The notes beneath the pieces are model-generated. The model saw only the letters and a program-made list of their open reading frames with translations. It was not told the DNA's origin and searched no databases. Source: Natronolimnobius sp. AArcel1 (lineage in GTDB: Archaea > Halobacteriota > Halobacteria > Halobacteriales > Natrialbaceae). Taken from it: a stretch of DNA of 64,000 bases. The stretch spans positions 287,617 to 351,616 of the forward strand of contig NZ_JAAKXY010000001.1 of the NCBI RefSeq assembly GCF_011043775.1. Reading direction: 5' to 3'. Shown one piece after another: positions 17,936-25,470 of this stretch (the first letter of the stretch is position 1; each line of letters begins with the position of its first letter). The position numbers were made by a program, and so were the translations under genes.

Positions 17936-18589
17936 TTCCCACCCCTCGAGCGTGTAGGCCATCTCCCAGAATCGGTGCTCAAGGTTTGCGCTCGTGAGGA
18001 AGGCTTCGCGCATGGCCTCGTGTTCACCTGGGTACTGTTCGCCACAGCGGTCGACGAATTCGCGGCACCAGGCCGTCGCCTCACGAAACTCCTCGCCAGT
18101 GTACATCTCGATGAACGGCGTGTACCGATGCGTGTCCGTCGCCAACTCGGCCATGTGCTCGCCGACGTCAAGATAGCCCTGCATGCAGGGATACAGTGCC
18201 GCTGCGATTTCTGCGAGTGATCCCTCATACGCCGTCCGAACGAGGAAATTCGTGTAGGCGACACAGGTCGGCGCTTTCTCGACAGCCTCGAGTTCCGCCC
18301 TCGAGATGCCGTAGTCCGCTGCGAACTCACGGTGGAGATCCATCTCGTGGTCGAGTACGTCGTGGGCGACGCCAAGCAGTCGCATCATCGTTTCCTCGTC
18401 GCGTGCCTTGACGCCGGCGAGTGCAAACAGCCGCGCGTAATCGAGCAGGTAGCGATAATCCTGTTTCACCCAGTGTTGGAAGGCCGCGTCATCGAGCGTT
18501 CCCGCCGCGAGTTCTTCGACGAACGGGTGCTGTTTCTGTGCCTCCCAGATCGATGCGCCCTCTTCGAGCAGGTCGTCGCTGAACGCCAT
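17930..18589 (-). CDS. tenA: TenA-family thiaminase II / aminopyrimidine hydrolase
   Basis: A 219-residue all-helical TenA protein. Recognisable parts are HPFVEELAAGTLDDAAFQHW at the start, VKQDYRYLLDYARLFAL (substrate-site Asp and Tyr region), APTCVAYTNFLVRTA with the catalytic Cys, YPCMQGYLDVG, and the C-terminal FWEMAYTLEGWEL. TenA hydrolyses degraded thiamine and formylaminopyrimidines to salvage the pyrimidine HMP, fitting the thiamine transporter 5 kb away. The ATG at 18587-18589 is chosen over the adjacent TTG. The last codon and TAG stop fall within the terminal repeat of the MITE-like element, so the element may supply the stop codon. Confidence 0.9.
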   Translation of the reverse strand: MAFSDDLLEEGASIWEAQKQHPFVEELAAGTLDDAAFQHWVKQDYRYLLDYARLFALAGVKARDEETMMRLLGVAHDVLDHEMDLHREFAADYGISRAELEAVEKAPTCVAYTNFLVRTAYEGSLAEIAAALYPCMQGYLDVGEHMAELATDTHRYTPFIEMYTGEEFREATAWCREFVDRCGEQYPGEHEAMREAFLTSANLEHRFWEMAYTLEGWEL

Positions 18590-18733
18590 CAATGGTGTAC
18601 TCGAGCGCCTCGAGTGAGTTATAACTGACTACTACAATCGGCTTGTTCAGCTGTTGATGGCAGCGACAACGTTGACAAACGAGTGTGCTCAACCGACAGG
18701 TGTCTTTTTGCCCTCAGGGAGTGTGTCACGCGT

Positions 18734-19534
18734 GTGTCGAGTCTTACACTCGTCATCGCCGTGACGCTTGTTGCGGGCTGTGCGACTGGCCTCGGGGCCA
18801 TACCGACGCTAGTCACCGAGCGCGTCAGTCACCGCCTCTACGACGGCGCACTCGGTTTCGCCGCCGGCGTCATGGTTGGGGCTGCGATGTTCGCACTCAT
18901 CGTCCCCGGCCTCGAGTTGGGGACGCCGCTCGAGGTCGTCGTTGGCCTCGGTGTCGGGGCTGGCTTCCTGCTCGGAATGAATGCACTCATTCCGCATCTC
19001 CATCTTCGATTTCGTGGCGACCAACTCGAGGGGACGGCAGCGCTCGAGACTGCGGACACCGGAGACGAAACGGTCACGGCCGACGACCGCCGCCGGGCGC
19101 TTCTGGTCGGCAGCGCGGTGACGATCCACAACGTCCCCGAAGGCCTCGCCGTTGGCATCGCATTCGCCAGCGGCGAGGCTGGACTCGGGTTCGCCATCGC
19201 CACCGCCATTGCTGTCCAGAACGTGCCCGATGGGTTCGCGATGGCCGTTCCCGCCGTCCGCGCTGGCGTCTCGAAACCGAAAACGATCCTCTATACCACG
19301 CTCTCCGGCGGCGTTCCAGAACCAATCGCTGCCGCCGTCGGGTTCACGCTGGTCGTCTTCGTTACCGGTCTCTTCCCGCTCGCTGCTGGCTTCGCCGCGG
19401 GTGCAATGATCGCCGTCGTCTTTCGCGAACTGGTTCCCTCGAGTCACGGCCATGGCTACGCCGATACCGCAACAGCAACGTTCGTCGCCGGGTTCGCGCT
19501 GATGCTCATCGTCGACACCGTCTTAGCAGTGTGA
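18734..19534 (+). CDS. ZIP-family divalent metal transporter
   Basis: A roughly 266-residue membrane protein of the ZIP (ZupT-like) family with eight helices. The metal-binding signatures are present: helix 4 HNVPEGLAVGIAFASG and helix 5 VQNVPDGFAMAVP, with a His-containing loop NALIPHLHLRFRGDQ. ZIP proteins move Zn, Fe or Mn into the cytoplasm. In helix 5 the usual HxxPEG is QNVPDG, a variation that may alter metal preference. I place the start at the GTG of 18734 (V18 of the longer frame), since upstream residues look non-coding; an ATG at 18683 is possible. No regulator is adjacent. Confidence 0.85.
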   Translation: MSSLTLVIAVTLVAGCATGLGAIPTLVTERVSHRLYDGALGFAAGVMVGAAMFALIVPGLELGTPLEVVVGLGVGAGFLLGMNALIPHLHLRFRGDQLEGTAALETADTGDETVTADDRRRALLVGSAVTIHNVPEGLAVGIAFASGEAGLGFAIATAIAVQNVPDGFAMAVPAVRAGVSKPKTILYTTLSGGVPEPIAAAVGFTLVVFVTGLFPLAAGFAAGAMIAVVFRELVPSSHGHGYADTATATFVAGFALMLIVDTVLAV

Positions 19535-19606
19535 GTTGCGCCAGCCGAGGCGACCACCCCAGGCGGTATCCGTGACCTTTTCTCGGTGATGGACTAACGC
19601 TGCGCC

Positions 19607-20392
19607 ATGACGTTCGCATCGGAACTTCGTAATCGGGAGCCACTTGTCGGAACTTGGGTTGCACTGGGCGATCCCGCAATCGCTGAACTCAGTGCCAGCC
19701 TCGCGTTCGACGCCGTCGTCATCGACGGCGAACACTCGACGAACTCACTCGAGACGATCACCGAGATGGTCCGGGCGGTCGACGCGGCGAGCGCCGACCG
19801 CGAGGTTGGCTCTATCGTCCGCCTCTCAGAAAACGACGCGACAGAAATCAAACGCGTGCTCGACTCGGGCGTCAGCGGCGTCATGGCTCCGATGATCGAC
19901 TCGCCCGAGGATGCCCGCGAATTGGTCGAGGCCACGCGCTACCCACCCGACGGCGTTCGCGGCGTTGGCTACGGCCGCGGAACCGGCTACGGCGAGGCGT
20001 TCCCCGACTACCTCGAGCAGGCAAACGACGAAATCGTCACCATCGCCCAGATCGAAACCGAAGCCGGCTTCGAGCACGTCGAGGAAATCGCCGCTGTTGA
20101 CGGCCTCGACGGGCTCTTCGTCGGTCCTGCTGACCTTTCCGCTGCGCTCGGAATGTTCGGCGAAACGGAGAGCGACGATTTCCTGTCGGCTGTTGATCGC
20201 GTGCTCGAGGCTGGTCACGCCGTCGACAAACCTGTTGCAACGCTGGCGTTCGAGGAGGCAGAAATAGAGCGCTGGGTCGATTGCGGGTTCGACTTTGTCC
20301 TCGCTGGTGTCGACATTGACTACATTCAGGCGGGCGCGACACAGGCGATTACGATGTTCGAGGACGCACTCGATGGACGCGACGGTGTGTGA
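19607..20392 (+). CDS. HpcH/HpaI-family aldolase
   Basis: A 261-residue TIM-barrel class II pyruvate aldolase. Motifs seen are VVIDGEHS near residue 43, the substrate-binding Arg in GSIVRLSEND, PMIDSPEDARELVEATRYPP, GVRGVGYGRGTGYG, the metal-binding AQIETEAG, and FVGPADLSAALG. These enzymes cleave 4-hydroxy-2-oxo acids (2,4-dihydroxyhept-2-enedioate, 4-hydroxy-2-oxovalerate or 2-keto-3-deoxy-sugar acids) to pyruvate or oxaloacetate derivatives and an aldehyde. Substrate is not deducible from the neighbours, though a sugar acid is possible. The start ATG at 19607 gives the standard family N-terminus. Confidence 0.88.
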   Translation: MTFASELRNREPLVGTWVALGDPAIAELSASLAFDAVVIDGEHSTNSLETITEMVRAVDAASADREVGSIVRLSENDATEIKRVLDSGVSGVMAPMIDSPEDARELVEATRYPPDGVRGVGYGRGTGYGEAFPDYLEQANDEIVTIAQIETEAGFEHVEEIAAVDGLDGLFVGPADLSAALGMFGETESDDFLSAVDRVLEAGHAVDKPVATLAFEEAEIERWVDCGFDFVLAGVDIDYIQAGATQAITMFEDALDGRDGV

Positions 20393-20419
20393 CTGGCGGT
20401 CGTACGACCATTCTCCGGT

Positions 20420-21466
20420 TTAGGTTGCTCGAGCGAGTTTGACGACGAATACCGTTCCCGTCGGATCGTTGTCTTCGGCCCAGACCTCGCCACCGTACTG
20501 AGAAACCAGCGTCTGAACGAGATAGAGACCAATTCCTGACCCGGGACTCCCAAGACTTTTTTCACCTTTTCCGAAGATCACGTCCTTCTGCTCATCCGGG
20601 ATTCCGGGGCCGTTGTCAGCGATCCGAACAACGGCGGTATCGGTACGTATCTCACACGAGAGTTCAACGACAGGGTTGTCTTTGTCGTTATGTTGAACAG
20701 CATTGTTCAACAAATTTCGAAACACCGAACTGAGCATCCCATTGGCAGCGACCTCACTGTCGGGAAGCGTGTCCTCGAGAACGAACGTCGCCTCCGGGAA
20801 GGACTCTTCCCGAAGCGATAATTCCGTCTCGAGGACTGAACACAGTGAAACTGGTTCGACCGTGAGTTCGTCGTTTGACGACAACGCCTCCACGTAGTCA
20901 CGAGCGATTTCGGTGACCTCGACAATGTGTTCGCCGCTATCGAGGATGTTCCGGAGATACGCTTCACCCTCGTCGTCAACGTGTTCCTCGAGCATTTCTC
21001 CCCAACCGAGCACAATTGCCATATCGTTTCGAACGTCGTGACGGACAACCCGATTCAGAATCTCGAGTTCCTGTTCCCGATGCTTTTGCTCCGTGATGTC
21101 CGTACAGATGCCAACGACTTCGGTAATCTCGCCGTTGTCGTTTCGAAGAATAATCTGATACGTTAGCACCCACCGGATCGAGCCGTCCGGTCGAACAACA
21201 CGGCCCTCGTATGTCGCGTCAGCGGGCTCGTTGCCGGATGATTCAATATTTTCGCGTACACGGTCTCGGTCATCGGGATGGATGGTCTCCAGTAGCCTGC
21301 TTACGTCTTCTTGAACCTCTTTCGCCGGAATCCCCCAGATATCTTCGAAGCCAGCGCTGATGTAGTCGAACTCACCGGGTGTTGTCACCGTCCAAAGTGC
21401 GACCCCGTCGAGTTGATCGAACAGGGCGCGAAAGTCGCGGTGACGACTGAGCGAGGAATTACTCAT
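20420..21466 (-). CDS. PAS-domain sensor histidine kinase
   Basis: A 348-residue soluble kinase. Residues about 12-128 are a PAS domain with a PAC end (GSIRWVLTYQIILRNDNGEI ... CTDITEQKHREQEL). The phosphoacceptor H-box is VVRHDVRNDM with His143, in the haloarchaeal HisKA style. The ATPase domain shows the N-box NLLNNAVQHN (251-260), G1 DNGPGIP (284-290) and G2 GSGIGLYLV. No membrane segment is present, so it senses a cytoplasmic cue. As usual in haloarchaea there is no adjacent response regulator. It is convergent with the aldolase gene. Confidence 0.92.
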   Translation of the reverse strand: MSNSSLSRHRDFRALFDQLDGVALWTVTTPGEFDYISAGFEDIWGIPAKEVQEDVSRLLETIHPDDRDRVRENIESSGNEPADATYEGRVVRPDGSIRWVLTYQIILRNDNGEITEVVGICTDITEQKHREQELEILNRVVRHDVRNDMAIVLGWGEMLEEHVDDEGEAYLRNILDSGEHIVEVTEIARDYVEALSSNDELTVEPVSLCSVLETELSLREESFPEATFVLEDTLPDSEVAANGMLSSVFRNLLNNAVQHNDKDNPVVELSCEIRTDTAVVRIADNGPGIPDEQKDVIFGKGEKSLGSPGSGIGLYLVQTLVSQYGGEVWAEDNDPTGTVFVVKLARAT

Positions 21467-21559
21467 ATCTTTCTTTCCGTACTGTAGCGGATAAACGTGG
21501 CTGTCGTTCCCAATTCGATGTCTCCTGTGCTGAAAGCGTACTTTCGAGACCGTCCGCTA

Positions 21560-23230
21560 TCAGAGGTGTTTGCTCACGTACGGTCCGTCCTGGTGATAGC
21601 CCAGCTTGTTCCGGTAGTACTCCCGCGCACCGATCCCCGAAATTACACTGACCTTGTCGTAGCCGGCGTCGGCGGCGAGTGATTCCGCTTTTTCCATTAG
21701 GCGGCGACCGTACCCCTGGTGCTGGTGCTGGCCCGATTCGCCTTCCTCACCCATCGTCACCTCACCACCGTAGACGTGAAGTTCGCGGATGAGCGCCGCG
21801 TTCTCGAGTTCCCGCCGAACCGGGTCGTTTGGGAACCGCAGCCGACAGAAGCCGATCAGGAGGTCCTTCTCGAAGTCCTCGACGGAGATGAAGTGTTCCG
21901 TGCCGCCGCAGGCGTCGTAGGTCATGACCTCGAGGTCGACGTTCTCGGGTTCCTCGTCGTTCATTCCGGCCTCGCGACAGCGGATGCAGTCACAGGACCA
22001 GCCGTGGTCCTCCATGCGCTTTCGGGCCAACTGTCGAAGGTTCGACTTCCAGACACCCGCATCGATGAAGTCCGCCGGAATGTCGCGCTGGACGCGCTGG
22101 AGACGCGTATAGCGCGGGATCATATCCTTTATCTCGGCGACCAGTTCGGCGGCTTCCTCGTTGCCCAGTGGATCGTACTCTCCCTTGTGCCACCAGTCGT
22201 AGGTTGCGGTGCCGCGGACGATCAGCGTCGGATAGATTTTGAGGTAGTCCGGTTTCCACTCCTCCTGTTCGAAGATACGCCGGAAGTCCTCGAGACACAT
22301 CTCCTTACTCATTCCCGGCTGACCGGGCATCATGTGGAAGCCGACCTTGAACGCCGAATCGCGCAGGCGCTGGTTGGCCTCAATCGAAGCCTGTGCGCCG
22401 TGGCCGCGGTGCATCTCCCGATTGATGCGCTCGAAGGTGGTCTGAACGCCGACCTCGACTTTCGTCCCACCAAGATCGAGCATCCGGTTGATCTGTTCGG
22501 GATCACACCAGTCGGGCTTCGTCTCGAACGTCGTCCCAATATTTCGAATGTCGTTCGTCTCGTTCTCAGTGATGACGTCTTCGAGGTACTTCCATTCGTA
22601 TTCGTCGGGGTCCTGTGCGAAGCTGACGCCCTCGGCTGGTTCTGGCTCCTTGTCCACGTCGAAGTCGTTCATCGCCTCGAGTGCGCGCTTGACGAACCAC
22701 TCCTGATAGTCATGGGAACGGGCGGTCATCGTCCCGCCCATGAGAATCAGTTCGACCTTGTCGACCGGGTGGCCGATCTCGCGCAGTTGCTCGAGGCGCA
22801 GCGTGACCTGCCCGTAGGGGTCGTAGTCGTTCTGGACGCCGCGGGCAGCCGCAGGCTCTTCGCCCGTGTAGCTCTGGGAGGACGAAAACTCCGAGTCGGG
22901 GCCGCCAGGGCAGTACAGACACTTGCCGTGGGGACAGCGCTCGGGCGAGGTCATAATCGCCACTGGCGACACGCCGGAGGCGGTCCGGACGGGCTTGCGC
23001 TGGAGGACCTCCTCTAAGACCTCGCGGTGTTCCTGACCCGCGTGATCGAGGAGTTCGGAGTTTTTGGGCACCTTGGGTGCCGAGTGTTCCGAACAGGCCT
23101 CGAGTTTGGCCTTTTCGACCTCGTCGCGTTCGATCTCGCCCGCGAGGATCCGCTCGACGAGCGTCTCACAGACCTGCCGGAAAGCCTCCGTCTCCGTGGG
23201 ATCGTCGGAATCGGGCGTCTCGGTACTCAC
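21560..23230 (-). CDS. elp3: tRNA wobble-uridine modification enzyme Elp3
   Basis: A 556-residue radical-SAM/acetyltransferase fusion. The iron-sulfur cysteines are in CPHGKCLYCPGG (C99, C104 and C107 from the chosen start), the radical SAM barrel contains KVELILMGGTMTARSHDYQ and GVQTTFERINREMHRGH, a zinc-binding Cys-rich part holds CDCIRCREAG, and the GNAT domain ends the protein (GYGRRLMEKAESLAADAGYD). Elp3 makes cm5U at position 34 of tRNAs using acetyl-CoA. I place the start at the GTG of 23228-23230 (STETPDSDD), the usual haloarchaeal N-terminus; the track-length frame to 23284 is a basic extension. Confidence 0.95.
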   Translation of the reverse strand: MSTETPDSDDPTETEAFRQVCETLVERILAGEIERDEVEKAKLEACSEHSAPKVPKNSELLDHAGQEHREVLEEVLQRKPVRTASGVSPVAIMTSPERCPHGKCLYCPGGPDSEFSSSQSYTGEEPAAARGVQNDYDPYGQVTLRLEQLREIGHPVDKVELILMGGTMTARSHDYQEWFVKRALEAMNDFDVDKEPEPAEGVSFAQDPDEYEWKYLEDVITENETNDIRNIGTTFETKPDWCDPEQINRMLDLGGTKVEVGVQTTFERINREMHRGHGAQASIEANQRLRDSAFKVGFHMMPGQPGMSKEMCLEDFRRIFEQEEWKPDYLKIYPTLIVRGTATYDWWHKGEYDPLGNEEAAELVAEIKDMIPRYTRLQRVQRDIPADFIDAGVWKSNLRQLARKRMEDHGWSCDCIRCREAGMNDEEPENVDLEVMTYDACGGTEHFISVEDFEKDLLIGFCRLRFPNDPVRRELENAALIRELHVYGGEVTMGEEGESGQHQHQGYGRRLMEKAESLAADAGYDKVSVISGIGAREYYRNKLGYHQDGPYVSKHL

Positions 23231-23354
23231 TACACGTCTTTGGACGCGCGGCGCGAATAAGCGTGTCGGACTCGCGACCCCCACTGGTCTCGGCGGTTCG
23301 ACTGTGGCCTGTTACAACCCTATCGGGATCGATGAGAGGTCACCGTTCTCGTGG

Positions 23355-24710
23355 TTATTGGGGATCGAGTGTTACGATAACTTGGCCAGTATTACTGTTG
23401 ATGGTTAGGACGACAGAATCCTCGAGAATCGCATATCCCTCAACCATAGATCCGTGGAGGCTTGTCTCTATGTGATCGAGTGTATACGTCGTCCACTGTT
23501 CCGCTCCCGTTTCTGGATCGAGAGCATGCAGATGTGTATATCCAAGATCACGCCAGATGTAGAGCGTGTCATCTGAGACGAATGGTTGAAGCCCATTTGG
23601 GCCGCCCTCAATGTTCTTTGACTCCCATTCGCTGGGTTCGTCGCCAGTCTCCACACCTGTCGCAAACACTGAAGGGTAATTATACGCACCCCCCGAATAG
23701 ATCGTTCCGTTCGCAACTGTTGGTGCAGGGCCATTTACTGGATACGTCTCTTCTGTTTGTTCGTACTCTGCTACTGTTTCTGCATCGCCAGTTCCGGGAT
23801 CAATCGCGACAACACTGGTTTCTTCGTGCGTATAGACCGTTCCGTCTCGGACCATCAGCTCAAATCCGGCCGGACTGTTTCCTGGCGGCGAATACGTCCA
23901 CAGTCGTTCATCTTCGAAGACATCGAACGCTATAACTTCGAAATCGTTGTTCGTACGCCGGATTACAAAGAGCGTTCCATCCTCTCCAATCGCGATATCC
24001 TCTGTCCCACTGGCCTCGTCCTCCCAGATAATGTCCTCGGCGTCACTGTCGATCGCGTACAACTCTCCGTCGTTGTTGACGTAGACGATCCCCTCGAAGA
24101 TGCGAATATCGCCAGCGTACAACGACCCGAGTTCGATCGACCACAACTCCTCACCGTCGTCCAGGTCAATCGCGTAGAGTTTGTCGGTGAGAAAGTACAC
24201 GGCGTCGTCGGTCACTGCTGGTGTCGTCGGATCCCACTGCGGGTTCGACGGCGCTCGTGGTGGTAGTTCTGCCTCGAACGTCCACTCGATTTCGCCGCTC
24301 GCTAGATCGACTGCGTGGAGCGTCGGTGTTTCGTCGGAAACGTATACCTGTCCGTGATCGACGACGGGAGCCGACAGCGTCACGTCCTCTACTTCGACCG
24401 TCCAGCGTTCCTCGAGCGGGCCGTCAGGACCGCTCCGGTCGTCGGCGACCATTTGATTGTCGGCGGTAAATCGGTCCATCGGCCACGAGCTAGTGGCCGT
24501 TTCAGTCGACTCACTGCTGTCAGCTTCATCTGTCTCGTCGAGTTCGTTATCACCGTTGTCAGTCTCTTCGGCCCCGTCGGCGCCGTCACCAGTGTCAGTT
24601 CCTGAATCATCGTCACTACTCAGACAGCCGGCGATCCCTGCCAGACCTGTCGTTGTCCCACCACAGACGGCGAGCCATTGTCGCCGCGTTCGATTCCATC
24701 CCTCTGTCAT
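23355..24710 (-). CDS. Secreted PQQ-type beta-propeller lipoprotein
   Basis: A roughly 451-residue lipoprotein. The Tat signal is visible (NRTRRQWLAVCGGTTTGLAG followed by IAGC), then an acidic Asp/Glu/Thr linker of about 70 residues, then repeated propeller blades with the tryptophan-docking pattern AVDLASGEIEWTF, AIDLDDGEELWSI, AIDSDAEDIIWED and ALDPETGAEQWTTY. These PQQ-like (PF13360-type) propellers act as extracellular scaffolds; in haloarchaea the substrate is usually unknown. True PQQ dehydrogenase ligands are not evident. Start is the ATG at 24708-24710, after a less likely upstream Met. An AT-rich promoter (ACTAAATAAG) lies upstream. Confidence 0.8.
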   Translation of the reverse strand: MTEGWNRTRRQWLAVCGGTTTGLAGIAGCLSSDDDSGTDTGDGADGAEETDNGDNELDETDEADSSESTETATSSWPMDRFTADNQMVADDRSGPDGPLEERWTVEVEDVTLSAPVVDHGQVYVSDETPTLHAVDLASGEIEWTFEAELPPRAPSNPQWDPTTPAVTDDAVYFLTDKLYAIDLDDGEELWSIELGSLYAGDIRIFEGIVYVNNDGELYAIDSDAEDIIWEDEASGTEDIAIGEDGTLFVIRRTNNDFEVIAFDVFEDERLWTYSPPGNSPAGFELMVRDGTVYTHEETSVVAIDPGTGDAETVAEYEQTEETYPVNGPAPTVANGTIYSGGAYNYPSVFATGVETGDEPSEWESKNIEGGPNGLQPFVSDDTLYIWRDLGYTHLHALDPETGAEQWTTYTLDHIETSLHGSMVEGYAILEDSVVLTINSNTGQVIVTLDPQ

Positions 24711-24841
24711 ATTATACGAAAGGTCAGAACCAATCAACTAAATAAGTTCTCACGTGAGGATATTGCTTTCAAAATACGTGTGGGATCGAGAAGGATGGTC
24801 GCCACTGGCTATCAGTGACTACTCGAGGATATTCGGTTGAA

Positions 24842-25336
24842 TCAGGTCTCGTACTCGGGTGTCCGATTGCGGTCCCGGTCCCGTACACTCGTTTCTCGAG
24901 TACGCTGGTGTCGCTGCTCGACATCCTCGAGTGACTCCGTCTCGAGCAGACGCTCGAGTTTGCGTTCGAACTGGTCGTCAGTGATCTCACCCGCAGCATA
25001 GCGCTCGCGCAGCGTCTCGAGGGCGTCGCCGGGCGTCGACTCGTCTGCGGTGCGTGGTTGTGTCTCGGTTGACGCGGTTTCGCGCTCGCTTGCGTCCTCG
25101 CTCTCACTGGTTCCCCACCAGTCGTCCCAGGATTCCTCGTCCCACCACTCCGCTCGATCCGCCTCGTCGCCGTACAGGAGCGCTACGAGTGGAATAACGA
25201 CGATGTAGCCAAGCAGTAAGACCGGCAGCCAGAAGCTACTCCCGGCTAACAGCAGGGCGAGCCAGAGCCCTGTGACGACCATCGATGCGATCTCCGTGGC
25301 GTTCTCTCGAGCCCGTGTCGCAGGATCGTCACTCAT
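24842..25336 (-). CDS. SHOCT-domain membrane protein
   Basis: A roughly 164-residue protein starting MSDDPATRARENATEIASMV. Two hydrophobic segments (VVTGLWLALLLAGSSFWLPV and LLLGYIVVIPLVALLYG) form a hairpin. A Trp/Asp/Glu-rich stretch follows, and then a typical SHOCT motif, ALETLRERYAAGEITDDQFE with KLERLLE. SHOCT is a short C-terminal domain thought to mediate oligomerisation; in haloarchaea it commonly follows such membrane hairpins. The tail is highly charged (QRHQRTRETSVRDRDRNRTP). Function unknown. The in-frame ATG four codons upstream is an alternative start. Confidence 0.8.
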   Translation of the reverse strand: MSDDPATRARENATEIASMVVTGLWLALLLAGSSFWLPVLLLGYIVVIPLVALLYGDEADRAEWWDEESWDDWWGTSESEDASERETASTETQPRTADESTPGDALETLRERYAAGEITDDQFERKLERLLETESLEDVEQRHQRTRETSVRDRDRNRTPEYET

Positions 25337-25470
25337 ACTGTCTTTCACGCGTCAGACCGCGAAAACTGTTTCCACGCGTTCGCGTTACGGAGACGCCCCA
25401 GACGGTGTCGCCACTCTCTGGTGTGTTGTGAGCGGAGGAACTGGACACGGGTTGCGTCCGAGGTGTCGTC

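Noticed and set aside
21719-23017. Plus-strand frame of 432 codons
   Set aside because: Antisense of elp3.
23228-23284. Upstream start for Elp3
   Set aside because: The added residues are basic and unlike haloarchaeal N-termini; the GTG at 23230 gives the usual protein.
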